The translations under genes and the position numbers were made by a program. The notes under the pieces were generated by a model. The model was not told the DNA's origin. It searched no databases and saw only the letters and a list, made by a program, of their open reading frames with translations. Below are positions 34,583 to 43,672 of a DNA stretch of 64,000 bases, piece by piece; positions within the stretch are counted from its first letter, which is position 1; every line of letters begins with the position of its first letter. Source of the stretch: Neomesorhizobium sp963726065 (GTDB lineage Bacteria > Pseudomonadota > Alphaproteobacteria > Rhizobiales > Rhizobiaceae); NCBI GenBank assembly GCA_963726065.1, contig CAVSAU010000011.1, positions 1 to 64,000 of the forward strand, in the 5' to 3' direction.

Positions 34583-34921
34583 CTAGCGGTTCAGGCAAAT
34601 TTGGCCACGGGCGCCGTAGAAGCAAATGCTCCCTGGCCGGTAGGAGCCGCCGCGGATGCGGTCCAGATACCGCGAACTGACCCAGCCGTGAGGAGCGCGC
34701 CGCGACTGGACATGGCACCAGCGGCGGGAAGGCGCGCAGCGGGTAACGTTGACCCTGTCGCCAGTGCGCAAACGTCCAACTTTGCGGTACTGGGTGCTGG
34801 GTCCTGAACGCACACTGGCGTTTCCGGTAACGACGGCGCGGGCCGCCTCCACGGGGAAGACGCCTACGAATGTTGTTACGCTTGCGAGCGCGGCCACGAT
34901 CGCAATCTGCTTCAAATTCAT
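34583..34921 (-). CDS. Exported bacterial SH3-domain protein
   Basis: A 112-aa protein with signal peptide (QIAIVAALASVTTFVG...VEAARA) and an SH3b module: VVTGNASVRSGPSTQYRKVGRLRTGDRVNV followed by RRWCHVQSRRAPHGWVSSRYL. The tail has a Cys-rich stretch (SICFYGARGQICLNR). CAGGAG lies 6 nt before the ATG at 34921. SH3b domains usually bind peptidoglycan or cell-wall peptides; a periplasmic role is inferred. Confidence 0.8.
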   Translation of the reverse strand: MNLKQIAIVAALASVTTFVGVFPVEAARAVVTGNASVRSGPSTQYRKVGRLRTGDRVNVTRCAPSRRWCHVQSRRAPHGWVSSRYLDRIRGGSYRPGSICFYGARGQICLNR

Positions 34922-35049
34922 CGGGGGCTCCTGGCCGGCGTTCCCGTCCATACCTCAAAGCGACCGAACTATAGACGAACCGCGGGCCGTGAGGATTGTC
35001 GGCACGGCCCGGACAATCGATTCTCCCGGCCGTGCCAATAGCGCTGCGC

Positions 35050-37005
<1,956 letters not shown>

Positions 37006-37316
37006 TTCTGGCATTCCTCCCGAATTTTCTGGGCCGGCGACCCTTCCGGGGCCGCTCGAAGTCGCATCGCCAGGGGCGATTTCGCCGGCATTTATTATCA
37101 TTTGGCCGCCGACCACAATATTAGACGTTGGATTCGCGTGGCGGCATGCCGCACCTCCAATGTGAGGGTCTACCAGCACTCGCCGGCAGCGGCTGCCAAA
37201 CTATTGATTTCACTTTATAATCCGAAAGTTTGACTTGGCGGATCGCAACAGTCGGTTAACAATCGGAGCGCACACTTCGTCTCGTGGAGGAGACAACCGG
37301 CGCCGAAAGGAAGGCC
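37006..37316. other. Divergent intergenic region between acsA and usg
   Basis: The 311-bp region should carry both promoters. TTGACT (at about 37230 on the plus strand) has no convincing -10 partner. No palindrome longer than 7 bp or small gene stands out. Confidence 0.5.
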
Positions 37317-37589
37317 ATGCGCGACCATGCCGAATTCGAACTGATGCTGAAGGGTTACGGTCTTACCACCGCGCAAATCCTTTACCACATGCCCGACCAC
37401 CCGCATGTGCTGCAGACCTTCATCTGGCAGCACTACGACCTGGCGCCGAAATTCCCGGCACTCTACCGCTTCATCGAGTTCTGGCAGGCCAAGCTCGACG
37501 GGCCGCTCCACTCGGTCGCCTATACGCACAAGAAGCTGATTTCTCCAACGGAATGGCGTAACGTCAGCGGCGAACTTCTGCTGCACTGA
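37317..37589 (+). CDS. usg: Usg family protein
   Basis: A 90-aa cytoplasmic protein of unknown function. MRDHAEFELMLKGYGLTTAQILYHMPDHP and WQHYDLAPKFPALYRFIEFWQAKLDGPLHSV are the Usg signature; the family is named from the tryptophan operon of some alphaproteobacteria. AAAGGAAGG lies 5 nt before the ATG. Here it is not near trp genes but between acsA and a binding-protein gene. Confidence 0.85.
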   Translation: MRDHAEFELMLKGYGLTTAQILYHMPDHPHVLQTFIWQHYDLAPKFPALYRFIEFWQAKLDGPLHSVAYTHKKLISPTEWRNVSGELLLH

Positions 37590-37712
37590 CGTCCGGGTAG
37601 CAAAGCCACACGGGCCTCTGGCCCAAAGCAATCGTTTTGCCTTGGCAGGCGGGCAAGCGTATTCCCTGAGCCTTCAGCGGACCCCGCGCGGGTTCGACGC
37701 TTGAGGAGTACG

Positions 37713-38822
37713 ATGATGACCAACAAAACCCTGCTGGGGGCCGCCCTTGCGGTTTCCTTCGCTTTCACCCCGGCCGCGCAGGCCGACATCGCCATCGGCC
37801 TTGTCGCGCCGCTGACCGGCCCCGTCGCCGCCTATGGCGATCAGGTCAAGAACGGCGCCGAGGCGGCCGTCGATGCAATCAACAAGAATGGCGGCATCCT
37901 TGGCGAAAAGATCGTGCTGACGCTTGCCGACGATGCCGGTGATCCCAAGCAGGGCGTTTCGGCCGCCAACAAGCTGGTCGGCGAGGGCGTTCGCTTCGTC
38001 GTCGGCCCGGTGACCTCGGGCGTTGCCATTCCCGCTTCGGACGTGTTCGCCGAAAACGGCGTGCTGATGGTGACGCCGACGGCGACTGCGCCGGACCTGA
38101 CGTCCCGTGGCCTGACCAATGTTCTCAGGACCTGCGGCCGCGACGACCAGCAGGCCGAAGTCGCGGCAGACTATGTGCTGAAGACCCTCAAGGACAAGCG
38201 GATCGCCATCATCAACGACAAGGGCACTTATGGCATGGGCCTGGCCAATGCCTTCAAGGCGGCGCTCAACGCCGGCGGTGTCACCGAAGTGCTGGAAAGC
38301 GCGCTGACGCCGGGCGAGAAGGACTTTTCCGCTCTCGTCACCCGCATCAAGTCCGAGAATGTCGACGTGATCTATTTCGGCGGCTACCACCCGGAAGGCG
38401 GCCTACTCGCCCGCCAGCTGCGCGACGTCTCCGTCAATGCGACGATCATCGGCGGCGAGGGGCTCTCCAACAGCGAATTCTGGGCCATCGGCAACGAGGC
38501 TGCCGCCGGCACCATCTTCACCAACGCGACCGACGCGCTGAAGAACCCGGACTCGGCCAATGCCGTGAAGGTGCTGGGCGAAAAGGGGATCCCGCCTGAG
38601 GCTTTCACGCTCAACGCCTTCGCCGCCGTCGAGGTGCTGAAGGCCGGCATCGAGAAGGCCGGAAGCGCCGAGGATGCGACAGCCGTGGCGACCGCGCTGA
38701 AGTCCGGCGAGCCCATCGCCACCGCGATCGGCAAACTGACTTATGACGAGAACGGAGACCTTAGCTCCCCGAGCTTCTCGCTGTTCAAGTGGGAAGCCGG
38801 CAAGATCGTCGCCGTGGAATAG
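37713..38822 (+). CDS. Periplasmic Leu/Ile/Val-type ABC substrate-binding protein
   Basis: A 369-aa type I periplasmic binding protein. Signal peptide LLGAALAVSFAFTPAAQA, then IAIGLVAPLTGPVAAYGDQVKNGAEAAVDAINKNGG, the classic LivJ/LivK start, with GDPKQGVSAANKLV and IINDKGTYGMGLANAFKAAL later. GAGGA precedes the ATG at 37713. No permease or ATPase genes adjoin, so it is an orphan that must dock to a transporter encoded elsewhere. The ligand is probably a branched-chain or other hydrophobic amino acid. Confidence 0.9.
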   Translation: MMTNKTLLGAALAVSFAFTPAAQADIAIGLVAPLTGPVAAYGDQVKNGAEAAVDAINKNGGILGEKIVLTLADDAGDPKQGVSAANKLVGEGVRFVVGPVTSGVAIPASDVFAENGVLMVTPTATAPDLTSRGLTNVLRTCGRDDQQAEVAADYVLKTLKDKRIAIINDKGTYGMGLANAFKAALNAGGVTEVLESALTPGEKDFSALVTRIKSENVDVIYFGGYHPEGGLLARQLRDVSVNATIIGGEGLSNSEFWAIGNEAAAGTIFTNATDALKNPDSANAVKVLGEKGIPPEAFTLNAFAAVEVLKAGIEKAGSAEDATAVATALKSGEPIATAIGKLTYDENGDLSSPSFSLFKWEAGKIVAVE

Positions 38823-38843
38823 TTATCCCGGCATGGTCAATGA

Positions 38844-38890
38844 AAAAGGCCGAAGAAAACTTCGGCTCCGAAGAAAACTTCGGCCTTTTG
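38844..38890. terminator. Tandem-hairpin terminator
   Basis: CCGAAG-AAAA-CTTCGG occurs twice in tandem, and AAAAGGCCGAAG (38844-38855) can also pair with CTTCGGCCTTTT (38878-38889). The T-run on one side and the A-run on the other would terminate both the binding-protein gene and the convergent aldo/keto reductase. Confidence 0.8.
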
Positions 38891-38900
38891 CTTGTCCGGT

Positions 38901-39935
38901 TCACACCGCCGGCGGGTTGAGCCGGGCGAAGCCTTCCTGCCTGCGGTAAGGGAAGTAGGGGTAAGGCGCCGTCACCTCGCTCGCGGCGTCCAGCTTCTTG
39001 ACCTGTTCGTCAGTCAGCGACCAGCCGACGGCGCCGAGGTTCTGCCGCAACTGCTCCTCGTTGCGCGCGCCGATGATCACCGACGACACGGTCGGACGCC
39101 GCAACAGCCAGTTAATGGCGATCTGCGGCACGGTCTTGCCGGTCTCCTCGGCCACGGCATCCAGCGCGTCCACCACATTGTAGAGGTGTTCGTCGTCGAC
39201 CGGCGGGCCGAAGCTTGCGGTATCGTGCAGGCGGCTGCCTTGCGGCAGCGACTTTCCGCGGCGGATCTTGCCGGTCAGCCGACCCCAGCCCAGCGGGCTC
39301 CACACCAGCGCGCCGACGCCCTGGTCGAGACCGAGCGGCATCAGCTCCCACTCGTAGTCGCGCCCGACCAGTGAATAATAGACCTGATGCGCGATATAGC
39401 GCGACCAGCCATGCTCGTCGGCGGCGGCCAGCGACTTCATCAGATGCCAGCCGGAAAAATTCGAGACCCCGACATAGCGCAGCTTGCCGGCCTGCACGAG
39501 GCCGTCGAGCGTGGAAAGGACTTCCTCGACTGGTGTGCCGGCGTCAAAGGCGTGCAGTTGCAGGAGGTCGATATAGTCGGTGCCCATGCGCCGAAGCGCA
39601 TCTTCCACCGCCTTGATCAGCCGGGATCGGGAGGAGCCCCAATCGGCTGGTCCGTCGCCCATCGGCAGTGAGGTCTTGGTGGAGATAAGCACCTGGTCGC
39701 GGCGGCCCTTGATGGCCTCGCCGAGCACCTCCTCCGACGCGCCGCTCGAATAAACATCGGCGGTGTCGAAAAGATTGACGCCTGCTTCCAGGCAGATGTC
39801 GACCAGCCGGCGGGCCTCGTCGGCATCGCTGGTGCCCCAATGGCTGAACAGCGGGCCGGATCCGCCGAATGTTCCCGCACCGAAGCTCAAAGCCGGCACC
39901 TTCAGGCCGGATGCACCGAGACGTCTGTATTCCAT
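38901..39935 (-). CDS. Aldo/keto reductase
   Basis: A 344-aa NADPH-dependent oxidoreductase with the (alpha/beta)8 fold. Motifs: LGASGLKVPALSFGAGTFGG, NLFDTADVYSSGASEEVLGEAI with the catalytic Asp and Tyr, Lys in LISTKTSLP, and LLQLHAFDAGTPVEE with His. The C-terminal SSVIIGARNEEQLRQNLGAV is the NADPH pocket. AGGAG lies 7 nt before the ATG at 39935; a long upstream frame belongs to the neighbour's opposite reading. It lies 25 bp after the MFS gene on the same strand, suggesting an operon. Confidence 0.9.
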   Translation of the reverse strand: MEYRRLGASGLKVPALSFGAGTFGGSGPLFSHWGTSDADEARRLVDICLEAGVNLFDTADVYSSGASEEVLGEAIKGRRDQVLISTKTSLPMGDGPADWGSSRSRLIKAVEDALRRMGTDYIDLLQLHAFDAGTPVEEVLSTLDGLVQAGKLRYVGVSNFSGWHLMKSLAAADEHGWSRYIAHQVYYSLVGRDYEWELMPLGLDQGVGALVWSPLGWGRLTGKIRRGKSLPQGSRLHDTASFGPPVDDEHLYNVVDALDAVAEETGKTVPQIAINWLLRRPTVSSVIIGARNEEQLRQNLGAVGWSLTDEQVKKLDAASEVTAPYPYFPYRRQEGFARLNPPAV

Positions 39936-39960
39936 GGTTCTTCTCCTGGGTTTTCGATGA

Positions 39961-41154
39961 TCATTCGGCGGCGGCGGGGCAGGCGGTCGGCGCGAGCTCG
40001 CCGCCATGCTTTTCCAGGCGCAGCGCCAGCAGGGCGACGGCAAGTGCAACCAGCGGCACAACCGCCGCGACCGGGGGAATGGCGCCGAGGCCGGCGCCGC
40101 GGTCGATGACCAAGCCGCCGAGCCAGGCGCCGATCGCATTGCCGAGGTTGAACGCGGCGATGTTGAACGACGAGGCAAGGCCCTGACCGGCGCCTTCGGC
40201 CTTTTGCAGCACCCACATCTGCAGTGGCGCAACGGTGGCGAAGGCGGTCGCGCCGAACAGGCCGATGGCGACAACCGCCAGCACCTTGCTGTGGATGGCG
40301 AAGGTCATTGCGAACAGCACCGCGGCGAGCGCCAACAGGCTGCCGAGCATGGTCGGCGCCAGGCGCCTGTCAGCGAGCTTGCCGCCCAGCAGATTGCCGG
40401 CGACCAGGCCACCGCCGAAGACCAGCAGGATCGGCGAGACCGCCGCCTCGGAAAAGCCGCTGATTTCGGTCAGGATCGGTGCGATGTAGGTGAAGCCAGC
40501 GAAGACGCCGATCCACGAAAGGACCGTCGTGGCGAGGCCGAGCAGCACGGCCCGGCGGCCGAGCACGCCAAGCGCTCCGCCGGAGCGTTCTTGCGTATCG
40601 TTCGCGGGCTCGTCGCGCGGCACCAGAAGCGCGATCACCGCTATGGCCGCGAGGCCGACCAGGGTCACCGCAAGGAAGGTCGAGCGCCAGCCATAGGCCT
40701 GGCCGAGCCAGGTGCCCAGTGGGACGCCGAGGATGTTGGCCACTGTCAGCCCGGTGAACATGATGGCGATCGCCGACGCCTTCTTGTTCGCCGGCACCAG
40801 GCGCGTGGCGACCACCGAGCCGACGCCGAAGAAGGAAGCGTGGGCGAATGCGGTGAGCACGCGGGCCGCCATCAGTGTCCAATAGTCGGGCGCCAGCGCA
40901 CAGCCGAGGTTGCCGACGGTAAACACGACCATCAGCGCCAGAAGCAGCGTCTTGCGCGACATCCTGCCGGCGAAGGCGCCAAGCAGCGGCGCGCCGGCGA
41001 CGACGCCCAGCGCATAGCCGGAAATCAGCATCCCGGCGGCCGAGATCGAGACGCCGAGATCGGCGCTGACGTCGAGCAGCAGACCCATGATAACGAATTC
41101 GGTGACCCCGATTCCGAACGCGCCGGCGGTAAGGGCATAGAGAGCAAGTGGCAT
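39961..41154 (-). CDS. MFS transporter, DHA1 (AraJ/YdhP-like) family
   Basis: A 397-aa inner-membrane transporter with about twelve TM segments. MPLALYALTAGAFGIGVTEFVIMGLL is the family N-terminus, followed by GRMSRKTLLLALM (loop 2-3 motif) and HASFFGVGSVVATRLVP. It probably exports a sugar, arabinose-like compound or drug. The ATG at 41154 follows a weak GGGGAA. Divergent from a LysR regulator, which likely controls both it and the downstream reductase. Confidence 0.88.
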   Translation of the reverse strand: MPLALYALTAGAFGIGVTEFVIMGLLLDVSADLGVSISAAGMLISGYALGVVAGAPLLGAFAGRMSRKTLLLALMVVFTVGNLGCALAPDYWTLMAARVLTAFAHASFFGVGSVVATRLVPANKKASAIAIMFTGLTVANILGVPLGTWLGQAYGWRSTFLAVTLVGLAAIAVIALLVPRDEPANDTQERSGGALGVLGRRAVLLGLATTVLSWIGVFAGFTYIAPILTEISGFSEAAVSPILLVFGGGLVAGNLLGGKLADRRLAPTMLGSLLALAAVLFAMTFAIHSKVLAVVAIGLFGATAFATVAPLQMWVLQKAEGAGQGLASSFNIAAFNLGNAIGAWLGGLVIDRGAGLGAIPPVAAVVPLVALAVALLALRLEKHGGELAPTACPAAAE

Positions 41155-41247
41155 GAAAATTCCCCGGATGCGAAAGGCCGCATGGGCAGCACCACCGGTA
41201 GATCGGAATTTGGCCGGCTGTGAACCAGACTTGATTCCGGCACAGTT

Positions 41248-41268
41248 TTTGTGAAATGAATTCACAAA
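41248..41268. promoter_or_regulatory. Operator-like palindrome at the LysR start
   Basis: TTTGTGAA (41248-41255), spacer ATGAA, TTCACAAA (41261-41268), a perfect 8-bp inverted repeat between the divergent transporter and regulator. It spans the first possible ATG (41256) of the regulator, so translation may begin at 41268. Typical of autoregulated LysR genes. Confidence 0.5.
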
Positions 41269-42173
41269 TGGGCCGTCTCGACGTCAATCGCTCCGGCGAG
41301 ATCGAAGTTTTTGTCCGTGCCGTCGAAGAGCAGAGCTTTTCGGCTGCGGCGCGCGAACTGCGGATGACGCCGTCGGCGGTGAGCAAGCTGATCGCCCGGC
41401 TGGAAGACAGGCTGGGCGCGCGGCTGCTGCGCCGTTCCACCCGCAAGCTGCAGGTGACGGCTGAAGGCGTCGCCTTCTACGAAAGCGGCTTGCGTATCCT
41501 GGCCGAGATCGCGGCGGCTGAACGCGAGGCAGCACAGGGTGCGGCACCGCGCGGACGGCTGCGTGTCAACTGCCTGGTGCCGTTCGGCCAGCATGTGTTG
41601 ATCCCGCTGATTCCGAAATTCCTGGAGCTCAATCCCGAAATTTCCATCGACCTCTCGCTCACCGACCGCGTCGTCGACCTTCTGGAGGAACGGGCGGATC
41701 TGGCTATCCGCGCCGGTCCGCTTGCCGAATCGAGCCTGGTCGCCCGCAAGCTCGGACAAAGCCGGATGGTTGTGGTCGCCGCGCCGGATTATCTTGCCAG
41801 GCACGGCATGCCGCTGGCGCCCGCTGATCTTCACCGCCATGCGGTGCTCGGTTTCTGCTTCGCGCGCCATGTCGAAGGTTGGTATTTCACCGGCCCGGAA
41901 GGAGAGAAGATCAGCATCATGCCGTCCAGCCCAACGCTGGTCAGCGACGGCGAATCAATGCGGTTGATGGCGCTCGCCGGAGGCGGCATCGCCCGGCACG
42001 CGCTGTGGCATATCGGTCCGGACATCGCGGCGGGGCGGCTGGTCCCGCTGCTGGAAGAGTTCAACCTGGACGACGACGAGCCGGTCCACGCGGTCTATGT
42101 CGGCCAGGGCAAGCATTTGCCGGCCCGGGTGCGGGCCTTTCTGGATTTCCTGGTCGAGAATGTGAGGCTGTAA
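41256..42173 (+). CDS. LysR-family transcriptional regulator
   Basis: A 305-aa regulator (301 if the ATG at 41268 is used). The N-terminal winged helix reads VFVRAVEEQSFSAAARELRMTPSAVSKLIARLEDRLGARLLRR, and the C-terminal periplasmic-binding-like effector domain contains LRVNCLVPFGQHVLIPLIPKFLELNPEI and LLEERADLAIRAGP. It is divergent from the DHA1 transporter and aldo/keto reductase pair, its likely targets. The effector is unknown. Confidence 0.92.
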   Translation: MNSQMGRLDVNRSGEIEVFVRAVEEQSFSAAARELRMTPSAVSKLIARLEDRLGARLLRRSTRKLQVTAEGVAFYESGLRILAEIAAAEREAAQGAAPRGRLRVNCLVPFGQHVLIPLIPKFLELNPEISIDLSLTDRVVDLLEERADLAIRAGPLAESSLVARKLGQSRMVVVAAPDYLARHGMPLAPADLHRHAVLGFCFARHVEGWYFTGPEGEKISIMPSSPTLVSDGESMRLMALAGGGIARHALWHIGPDIAAGRLVPLLEEFNLDDDEPVHAVYVGQGKHLPARVRAFLDFLVENVRL

Positions 42174-42191
42174 GGCGAGCAGGCGGACGGG

Positions 42192-42593
42192 TCAGTCGCC
42201 CCAGGGATTGAACAGGCTGACGCCGGTGTCGGCAAAATCGGCGACGTTGCGGGTGACGAGTGTCAGGCTGTGAATCAAAGCGGTCGCGGCGATCAAGCCG
42301 TCAGCTTCGCCACGCGTTGTGGAAGCCGAAAGTCGCCCCCATTCGATTGCGATGTCCTCGGTCACATCGAGGACGCGTTCGGCAAACACCACGCGCGTCC
42401 GCTCAAGCCAGTCAGCGATGTGTTGAGCCGATGTTGGGTCGCGCCGTCGCTTGACCCTGATACCCCGGGAAATTTCGCCCAGCGTCACAACGCTGAGGAA
42501 AAGCGTGGGTGAGGTCTGATTGCCGACCCACGCCGTTACCGGTTCGCGACCCTTTCGAGCATCCGAGACTATGTTTGTGTCCAACAGGTACAT
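42192..42593 (-). CDS. vapC: PIN-domain toxin, VapC/FitB type
   Basis: A 133-aa ribonuclease toxin. The PIN fold carries acidic residues in MYLLDTNIVSDAR (Asp), LGEISRG (Glu), EADGLIAATALIHSLTLVTRNVADF (Asp and the second Asp pair). VapC proteins cleave tRNA or rRNA when freed from the antitoxin. Its start is 26 bp after the antitoxin stop on the same strand; the ribosome site is weak, consistent with coupled low-level translation. Confidence 0.9.
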   Translation of the reverse strand: MYLLDTNIVSDARKGREPVTAWVGNQTSPTLFLSVVTLGEISRGIRVKRRRDPTSAQHIADWLERTRVVFAERVLDVTEDIAIEWGRLSASTTRGEADGLIAATALIHSLTLVTRNVADFADTGVSLFNPWGD

Positions 42594-42619
42594 CAGAACT
42601 CGATCAGGGGACGGCTTGG

Positions 42620-42850
42620 CTACTTGGAGCGTCGATTAACTTCCTCCACGAACTCATCGTCCCATTCCGGTCCAGAAAGCAGATGCTCGACGAAAGACGG
42701 TTTCCGGTTCGACAGGCGGTCGAATTCATCTGCCGCAATGACGACCGCAGCCCGCTTGCCTCGCAATGTCACAGTTTGTGGCCCCTCGGTCATCGCCTTC
42801 TGCACGACCTTGGAAAAATTGTTCTTGGCGTCCTGTAAATGCCAGTTCAT
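42620..42850 (-). CDS. Phd/YefM-family antitoxin
   Basis: A 76-aa antitoxin. The N-terminus MNWHLQDAKNNFSKVVQKAMTEGPQTVTLRGKRAAVVIAADEFDRL is the Phd/YefM DNA-binding fold; the C-terminal EWDDEFVEEVNRR segment would wrap the toxin. The ATG at 42850 is used; a TTG three codons earlier is the only extension. An 8-3-8 palindrome lies 12 bp upstream, consistent with autorepression by the toxin-antitoxin complex. Confidence 0.88.
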   Translation of the reverse strand: MNWHLQDAKNNFSKVVQKAMTEGPQTVTLRGKRAAVVIAADEFDRLSNRKPSFVEHLLSGPEWDDEFVEEVNRRSK

Positions 42851-42861
42851 CGATTTCAACC

Positions 42862-42880
42862 TAGCTAGCTTGGCTAGCTA
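42862..42880. promoter_or_regulatory. Toxin-antitoxin operator
   Basis: TAGCTAGC-TTG-GCTAGCTA is an exact palindrome between the antitoxin start and its -10 element. Phd and YefM dimers bind such sites. Confidence 0.65.
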
Positions 42881-42907
42881 TATAGCATCGGGCGCCGTTT
42901 CGTTCAA
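42879..42907 (-). promoter_or_regulatory. Promoter of the toxin-antitoxin operon
   Basis: On the minus strand TTGAAC (42902-42907), 17 bp, TATATA (42879-42884). The -35 lies over the stop codon of yggS and the -10 abuts the operator. Confidence 0.6.
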
Positions 42908-43566
42908 CGGCTACCGAAGATCGCCGAGCCTACCCTTACCGAACTCGCGCCGAAACGCACCGCCAGTTCGTAGTCGCCCGACATCCCCATCGAGAGCTTG
43001 TCGACGCCGACTTCCAGCGACAGCTTTTCGAGCAGCGCGAAATGCGGCCCCGGGTTCTCCTCGGCCGGCGGAATGCACATCAGCCCCTCGATGACGAGGC
43101 CGTAGACATCGCGGCAGCGCTTGACAAAGGCAAGAGCCTCGCGCGGCTCGATGCCCGCTTTCTGCGGTTCTGAACCGGTGTTCACCTGGACATAGAGCCT
43201 CGGCGCCTTGCCCTGCTTTTTCATCTCCGCGGCAAGTGCGGCCGCGATCTTTTCCCGATCCACCGTCTCGATCACGTCGAACAGCGCGACTGCTTCCCTC
43301 GCCTTGTTGGATTGCAGCGGGCCGATCAGATGCAGTTCGAGATTGGGGAAGGCGGCCTTCAGCGCCGGCCATTTCGCCTGCGCTTCCTGCACGCGGTTTT
43401 CGCCGAAAACCCGCTGGCCGGCCTCGATCACCGGCCTGATTTCGTCGGCCGAGAAGGTTTTCGAGACGGCGACGAGCGTCACGTCGCCGGTTTCGCGCAG
43501 GGCTTCCTGTTCGGCGACGGCGATCTTGCGCCGCACTTCCTGCAACCGCTGAACCGCCTCGCTCAT
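42904..43566 (-). CDS. yggS: YggS-family PLP homeostasis protein
   Basis: A 220-aa pyridoxal-phosphate carrier with an alanine-racemase-like TIM barrel. The PLP Lys is in TLVAVSKTFSADEIRP; FGENRVQEAQAKW, LHLIGPLQSNKAREAV and the C-terminal LSMGMSGDYELAVRFGASSVRVGSAIFG are all diagnostic. It keeps free PLP low and affects amino-acid and vitamin B6 balance. Divergent from leuS. Confidence 0.95.
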   Translation of the reverse strand: MSEAVQRLQEVRRKIAVAEQEALRETGDVTLVAVSKTFSADEIRPVIEAGQRVFGENRVQEAQAKWPALKAAFPNLELHLIGPLQSNKAREAVALFDVIETVDREKIAAALAAEMKKQGKAPRLYVQVNTGSEPQKAGIEPREALAFVKRCRDVYGLVIEGLMCIPPAEENPGPHFALLEKLSLEVGVDKLSMGMSGDYELAVRFGASSVRVGSAIFGSR

Positions 43567-43672
43567 GCCTCAAACCGCCTTATTCCGCATGGACTTGCCC
43601 GTACATGGTGTTGACGGGTCCGGCAAACCATGGTGAACGTCTCCCGCATTCTTCATAGGCGAAATACCGGGC

